The notes under the pieces are model-generated. The model searched no databases. It worked only from the letters and a program-made list of their open reading frames with translations, and had not been told where the DNA came from. Positions 57,922 to 64,000 of a DNA stretch of 64,000 nucleotides are shown piece after piece (within the stretch, counting starts at the first letter, position 1; each line of letters opens with the position of its first letter). Made by a program: the position numbers and the translations under genes. The stretch is from contig NC_088295.1 in NCBI RefSeq assembly GCF_032854445.1, forward strand, positions 48,163,385 to 48,227,384, given 5' to 3'. Source of the DNA: Liolophura sinensis. Taxonomy: Eukaryota > Mollusca > Polyplacophora > Chitonida > Chitonidae.

Positions 57922-60621
57922 TATGGACTCAATTTGCCTGGTGCTAAACATGCCCATCTGCACTATTATTAAAGTGTTCCTGTAACAACGACACCTTAAA
58001 TGGCTTACTCTGGCTTACATAAGGATGGCACCTTGCCCAGTTAACACGTCCTACAGAATTATATGAAGATTTGTGGACATACTTTATAATATCTAGTCTT
58101 GACATCTTAATACATTTCTTGGATGTATATTATACAAGCATGTATGTACAAGGAGTTTTGATACATGTACATGGATATTAAAAGAAAAGAACCCATTTAC
58201 ACAAACTATACTGTAAAAACGAAAAAGCTATATGAAATGTGTGGAATTTTTTTTAGATTTTTTAAAGTTTTTGCAGGAGAGAAAAAACATTTTAAACATC
58301 GTCATTTACTGGAAAATCCACTGATATGAGGCACATTGAAAGTCCCGCCACGTTTTAGGCTTGTCCAATGAAAAGCCTCCTTTCTTCCTCTTGAATATTC
58401 ATTGTGACATCAAGGTACTTAAGGTTGTACTCTTACCATATGATTAACCTGCATCGTGGATTTTAAGGTCTGTGAAAGCCAACTCTAAAAAGGAAGATTT
58501 GGGGATGTTCTAGAGGACCCACATAATGCCTACATTTGTGACTGTTGTCTGCCAAAAATCTGTCTGGAATATCATGTCCTGAAGAGATACTGGGCAAAGC
58601 TAAACTGGATGACGTATGTAATCTGTTCAAATGGCGGTGTAAAGGAGACTTCTGAGCCTTCAATGTTTAACTATTAAATGCTCAAATAACAAGCCCTGCT
58701 GACAGAAAATTTAGATATTTTATTTAACCTTAAGTACAGCCCTTCCATTTACAGTAAAGGTTGCATAAATGTGTTCTTTTCTTTCAATTTTCACTTTCAG
58801 TTCTTTTATATCCAAACAGGATTTCTGCCTGCAAAAGAAAATGCTTTTCAAGGACTTTCAAGGGCCTTATGTACTATGTTTTCCAGCACTGTACAGGACC
58901 ATTCAGTTTTAATATACAGCCTTCATGATTGGAGACTAATGAGTACTATTTTGGCACACTGAGTTATTTATTTGATCCTTTATATTTAGTCTACACGCAA
59001 CAAACCAAGTACTTTCAAGTACATACCTCAAAATGAACACTTTCTCAAGGACCTCAAGGAATACCTTTTGTTTTTCTTTCTCAAATATAGAATTGAATTT
59101 TTTATGCCATCTGATACACACACATGGATAAAAACTGAAATTCCCAAAACTTAATTTCAATATTCCTGTATACTGACGGTCCATTGCACAGAATATAAAA
59201 TTTACACACTAAAAGTCACATATGGAGTCACAAGGTCCCCATTTGAACCAAATGATGAAATACATGCATATGCAAATTAAAGTGGAAGCTGACTTCTTCA
59301 TATATTGTATATCACATTTTGTTTCGTATGTAAAAAGTTCTTGGAGAAGCACCTGTAAAGGCCATTAAAATGATGCAGCTTTTGATGCCAACAAATAGGT
59401 GCTTCTGAAAAGACATTCATCAAACTTTACACAAAAATTTATGGTGATCCTGTATTTAAAGATGCATGAATCCATTAAAATCAAGCAAAATTCGTCACTT
59501 CTGACAAAATGCTACACTTTTGGTGAAATACACTATTAAATCTACATGTACATGCACCTGTTGCTGTTTTGGGGGCTACCATATCTACCTCTACAGTATG
59601 TATGAACTGCAAATGCTTAGTACAGATAGATGTAGAGAATTAGTGTACCTGTAAGTACCTGTCCACAAACTACACACACGTACCGGTATGCCAATCCTCA
59701 AACAAAGCCAAAAAAGCCTGGTGACCTTTCCATTCACATGTCTCAGTCCACGATCATTGTGAGGACATCACACGAAGACATACACACTTCATACTATGGG
59801 TCAAACTATACGGACTACCCCTGGTCACTCAGTGTTTCATTACATGTATGAGTGATGATTTAAACCACGTGAACTTCAAACATGATGATCAATTCTGTTA
59901 CATGTAACATGAAGGCACCGTCAACACTTTTTCCTTACTAGGAAAGGTTAATGATTAGTACATACACTCAGCTCACGGCAGAACAGTATTGCAGTTCTCC
60001 ACTTCCATGAACCTACCATACATGCACAATGTGTCGTCATATCAACGGTGAACAGTAAGTTGAGGGTTTCCACACTGTCACAGTCTAGCATAATCACATA
60101 TCACAATTAAATCATCTCTGTTCTATTCTAATTTCATGATAATTGAATGAGAGCGCCAGTCATTTAACAGTATTGCACAGGTTACCCCATGATTTGTCCT
60201 GGAATAATTGAGCATGCAGTTCAGAGGCAAAAAAAGGAAAATCAATTTAAATTTTTCATTTTGAATCAAATTAAATTTTGTATTTATACGTACATTGTGT
60301 TTTTTAGGAATGCAGGCATATGAGGGTAGGTGTAAAAAAAAAACCTATCACAAAGTTGAGAGAGTAAATCCAAATTTATTGAAAAAGTTAAAAATTTCAT
60401 GAATTCGGTTTTCTAATGTTTTGGCAGGAATAGCAATTATTTGATTTTGTGCCTGAACTCTTCAATTGGATACTGTAATCTTCTACTTACATGCTGAAAA
60501 TTACAAGTACATTTGTCCTAAATAATGAATAAAATATAATGGAGCTATAAAATCATGGATTTGCTAAAAACAGGGATCAAATTATGTTTCTCTTTATAAT
60601 ATGAATCAAAGTAATACTTAC

Positions 60622-60759
60622 GTAATATCAAATGGGTGAGCACGCATGCAAAGATATAAATACACAGTACGGACAGAGAGAGGATAAACAAATAGAAGTA
60701 ACGATAGTTCCTCCTTCCCACGCAGTTCCCTACCCAGGGACAGTGATGATCAAACCTCT
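60622..60759 (-). CDS. ZDHHC: ZDHHC-type palmitoyltransferase, DHHC catalytic exon; gene description
   Basis: The exon reads (E)[18 protein letters not shown], then [20 protein letters not shown] and VLTHLIL. DHHC with the catalytic Cys, the zinc-ligand cysteines and the following third membrane segment identify a protein S-palmitoyltransferase. The words [13 protein letters not shown]..... YIFA fit the ZDHHC9/14/18 branch. Role known for the family: transfer of palmitate to cytosolic cysteines of membrane proteins, in Golgi or plasma membrane. Acceptor GTTTTGTGTTTCAG ends at 60760; donor TTAC|GTAAGT at 60622/60621 (phase 1). Exons for the N terminus, first two membrane segments and the first half of the cysteine-rich domain are not in the window. 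Upstream to 64000 I found none. Confidence 0.97.
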
Positions 60760-61444
60760 CTGAAACACAAAACAAACAGCGATTTTTCATTCAACAGTTT
60801 TTCAGTGACAGTGAGGCAGAGAATATATTTACTGTAAATCTTCAACTTTTTCAACCACTGCAGCACTCTTTTTGAGTGGGAGTTATACATACATAAGCAA
60901 TCATTCACGAACAGAGGGCTATTTTAATGTGTCATTAAAAATGCAAGTTTCATAAAATTGTGCAAATTATAGTTGTCAATAGGGTGCAGAGATGATGAAT
61001 GTTTGATAAATGTTGAATGAATGATAAATGTTTCAAAATATTGGCTGCACAGGCAGTTGAAAAGGTTAAAGTATTAGCGTACTTGTGATCATAGATGGAA
61101 CAGTTTAACTTGCAGTTCAAGCACTTATGCATACAATGCCACCTAAAACCAACATGTAGATGGATGTATGCATGCAAGCATACTTAACAGGAGCTACACA
61201 TAAGTAAGCATGTGTACATGAGAATGGGCTAAATGTGCACGTAGCCTGAAAATCGGGAACATTGCCTCCCTCAGACAAGTCGGTCAAAGCAGAGTACTCT
61301 TGTCCTTTTCTCATTTATACTTGTTTATTCATGACAAATTCTGCATGAGCGCATTATCATGTGTAGACTGATAAAATTGATCTTTTTGCGAAGTCCTAAA
61401 ATTGGCCAATACAATAAATGTAGTTTTGTTTCCAATATGAAATG

Positions 61445-61618
61445 TATTTATTTATTTATTTATTTGACTTGTGTTTTATGCCGAACTCAAGAATATTTCA
61501 CTTATACGACTGCGGCCAATATTATGGTGGGAGGAAATGTGGCAGAGCGAGGGAACACCCACGGCCATCTGCAGGTCGCTGGCGGACCTTCCCAAGTACA
61601 GCCGGAGAGCAAGCCCAA
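61445..61618 (-). repeat. SINE family A, head missing
   Basis: 'ttatttgacttgtgttttat', 'gaatatttcacttatacgac', 'ggtgggaggaaatgtggcag', to 'cagccggagagcaagcc'. Confidence 0.88.
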
Positions 61619-61858
61619 TATCATATTAAAAGGATGCATAAACTGCACTGAAATATGCTCTTTCACATACGAAAAGGTTGACAAATTCAGTTAACTGCAG
61701 CATGAATCAGCTTATTCAAAAAGGGGAAAGGCAAAAAGTTTGAGCGATCACACCTATTACTACACAGTTCTGCTTTACAAGTAGCTATGTACCAGTTGTT
61801 AAAAAAAGAATGGGTGTGCCAAATCCAGGTAAGGTTTTGTACATAAAGTTTACTTTAC

Positions 61859-62064
61859 AATTTATTTATATGACTGGCGTTGCCATACTCAAAAATATTT
61901 CCATTTATATACAGCTGTCAGCATTATGGTGAGAGGAAACTGGACAGAGCGTAGTTGACGGCAGATCTTTCCATGTGCATATATTCGTACAGCCACCGCA
62001 TCAGATGCTGAGTCACTACTCTGAGCACTAGCACGCTATAATCCTCTCCGCCACAGAGGAGGGT
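61859..62064 (-). repeat. SINE family A, diverged
   Basis: Tail 'tatatgactggcgttgccat', body 'gcattatggtgagaggaaac', head 'agcactagcacgctata'; part of the body is missing. Confidence 0.75.
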
Positions 62065-62423
62065 AAGTTTTAACTGGTGACCACCACATTTAAAAAAAGC
62101 TTTTTCAAGGCATACTGAGGTAATCTGAGCATAACTGCAGTTATTTAATCCATGACAAAGAGTTTATTCTGAAGTATGTCCTTGATAATGTGTCCATTAT
62201 TTGTTATGTTGCATTTTGTTCTAAAGGGACCAATAAACAGCTTAATCAATATTACCATTTACATGCATGTTGGTTAAATAACTGAATACATATCACTGGT
62301 CGCCCTGCGGATAGACACTTAGGTACTGATTTTCTTATTCTTTGCTGCATGTACAACCTTGTGCCCAATGCCTATTTTGACATGTACGTAACATGTTAAC
62401 AAGGCATTTTATTTTTTCTTTTA

Positions 62424-62456
62424 AACATATATATATATATATATACACATATATAT
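62424..62456. repeat. (TA)n microsatellite
   Basis: AT repeats with one interruption (tatatacacatatata). Confidence 0.9.
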
Positions 62457-63775
62457 AAACAATGCATTGATATAAATGGACACCTGTTATGGGTTAGTTT
62501 GTGTCACCACTCATTAGTGGGTAGGTACATCCCTGCAGCTGGGCATTACGGACAGACATCAGCTATATGCTAACACTGCTAGGTATCAAGTCCTACACAA
62601 AAACCCATGACATCATTCACATCCACCGACAGCCTACTACGGAGCTAGACAAGACCACTCCCTGTCCACATCACCAGACATCGGCATAAAGTATACATGA
62701 GCTAAATAACAATATTGACAGAAAGTCAATGAAGCGAATTTACAGGTGGATAGGAATGACTCATCAGGCTAAACCATAATGTGGCTGCTTGCGTGCCAAT
62801 CGCTAAGGAGGTCAATAAATCATATGTAAACGACTGCCGAGTTAGGAAAGTGTTGTTATGTGTAGGGTTTTCTGCAATAAAAAAACAAAAATCAATGTGG
62901 AGATTCCATCACTGCTCTTGCTTCAACGTAAATAGCCATGCATTCTCAGTTACACGTCTAATGCAACAACAAGCTGATCCCCTTCAACTCTAATTGTGCC
63001 CACGATCAATCCTTACATGTAGAAGGTGGCATGATAGCGTGTGATCAGCATTTTAAAGGAAATTCAGATATGAGCTTCACAGTTTTTCACTGTCTTAACT
63101 GTGGATATTTCTTTTCTTTTCTTTTGATTTTCTACAGAATGGCGAAGTCCAACAGCCTGTAAAAACATCACAGCTCTGATAAAAAGCTTACCCTAACAAT
63201 AAAAGCTGCAAGTACATGCCAAAAAATGTCGTCCATGGTTTAAGTTGCTAATTTTGTTAGATCCTCTCATAATTTGAAGTTTGTTTGGAATGTAAATGTA
63301 GGATGATTGCCTACATAAAAAATGTAAGTTTCAGCACCAAATGTAATACTTTATGACATAAATTTGCCTCTAAAAATGTTTTTTTGGGATGAGATTTTAG
63401 ATCACAAATTCACAGTTCAACACACACACATTTAACAATGTATGCCAGCCTCATCCCAAAGACACCTTTCCCTTTCACTTCCACACTACCTACCTGACAA
63501 TACATTATTTTAAATGTCAAAAGGGTGTATCTACTGTTATACTTGCCAACATAAATGTTCCATGTACAGATGTTCATTAAAGAATGGTTCACGCATACAA
63601 CTACATGTACACTTTAATATTTACAGACTCATCAAATCCACAAAACCTACCACTACATGTATATGCCGTCTGGAATGCACTGATTTCTGCGAGAAAACTA
63701 AAGCTGTCATTCAGACATTTTTATACATCTTTTAATTAATGCAACTGGATATACATTCTACATGTACATCTGAAT

Positions 63776-63884
63776 GCCAAAGTGACACTATTTGTTGCCA
63801 CAGTGACACTATTTGCTGCCAAAGTGACACTATTTGCTGCCACAGTGACACTATTTGCTGCCAAAGTGGCACTATTTGCTGCCT
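63776..63884. repeat. 21-bp minisatellite, five units
   Basis: Units of 'agtgacactatttgctgcca' plus one base. As 21 is a multiple of three, frames on both strands stay open with a seven-residue repeat (SDTICC plus H or Q on the + strand). No start, splice or homology evidence that it is coding. Confidence 0.93.
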
Positions 63885-64000
63885 GGAATTATTCGGATGC
63901 TTGTTAAGGGCATATCCTGTAATGGGGTACAAGCAGATTTTCCTCTCACAACACGTGGCGCTAGTGTGACAAGACTTCCATGTCATTTTGGTGCGCGACG

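Larger units (their letters stand above)
51800..60620 (-). other. intron of the ZDHHC gene
   Basis: About 9 kb between the DHHC exon and the 52-nt exon. Besides the repeats listed I see no conserved exon on either strand, and the flanking exons already join in phase without one. Confidence 0.6.
60760..64000 (-). other. upstream intron of the ZDHHC gene, no exon recognised
   Basis: A preceding exon ending with a G (for the split Glu) and coding CxxC zinc-ligand blocks must lie further upstream. I found no such block. The stretch holds two SINEs, a (TA)n run (62424-62456) and a 21-bp minisatellite. Confidence 0.6.

Noticed and set aside
1143-62064. tRNA genes at the heads of the SINEs
   Set aside because: A and B box words are present, but the heads lack a full acceptor stem and are followed by SINE bodies. 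None looks like a functional tRNA.
63739-63969. Seven-residue repeat frames on both strands
   Set aside because: Open only because the unit is 21 bp long. No exon signals or homology.
60760-64000. Upstream DHHC cysteine-rich exon
   Set aside because: I searched both the CxxC and PPRxxHC blocks on the - strand. One AACTGTGTAG near 61760 looked possible, but lacks the preceding cysteine and frame.

Overview
The window is animal nuclear DNA: AT-rich, intron-bearing genes, GT-AG and probably AT-AC splice sites, and many tRNA-derived SINEs. The SINE tails (the 'tattcttgagtacggcgtaaaac' kind of ending, and short (CATT)n or (GAGT)n ended copies) and a secreted phospholipase A2 pair suggest a lophotrochozoan, most likely a mollusc. 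That placement is inference from repeat style, not from a search. There are no bacterial-style genes or operons.

Left part (1-18.7 kb, + strand): two tandem copies of a secreted phospholipase A2 gene, each with four coding exons in identical phases (1, 2, 1). The first copy (165-5126) carries two reading-frame lesions, so it is a pseudogene or a mis-assembled allele. The second copy (13026-17402) is intact over 161 codons, with signal peptide, a basic RHRR site, calcium loop and the CCxxHDxC active site. It has a plausible TATA box and non-coding first exon at 10.8-10.9 kb. A 28-bp minisatellite of about 1.1 kb begins about 100 bp after its stop codon.

Middle part (18.7-33.4 kb): SINEs, a decayed DIRS-like retrotransposon (gag-like, reverse transcriptase and RNase H remnants, 20.4-22.9 kb), a perfect-looking foldback hairpin at 24.55-24.71 kb, and a long AT-rich stretch where I see no gene.

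Right part (33.4-60.8 kb, - strand): the 3' two thirds of a DHHC palmitoyltransferase gene of the ZDHHC9/14/18 type. In gene order I place the DHHC exon (60622-60759), a 52-nt exon (51497-51548), two alternative 103-nt exons (48905-49007 and 46217-46319), then 44009-44118, 42635-42767, 41246-41378 and a short last exon ending at 33666. The exons before the DHHC exon are not in the window.

The most interesting observation lies in this gene. The 52-nt exon ends at a minor-spliceosome donor (ATATCCTTT). Each of the two duplicated 103-nt exons is preceded by a U12 branch-site motif (TCCTTAAC or TCCTTGAC) and an AC acceptor 11-12 nt later, while both have ordinary U2-type GT donors. Length (103 nt), phase and splice-site class all force use of exactly one of the two. 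The pair differs at 14 synonymous and only 6 conservative amino-acid codons, so both have been kept by selection. This is a textbook-like design for spliceosome-incompatibility mutually exclusive splicing, here swapping the fourth membrane segment and TTxE motif of a palmitoyltransferase.
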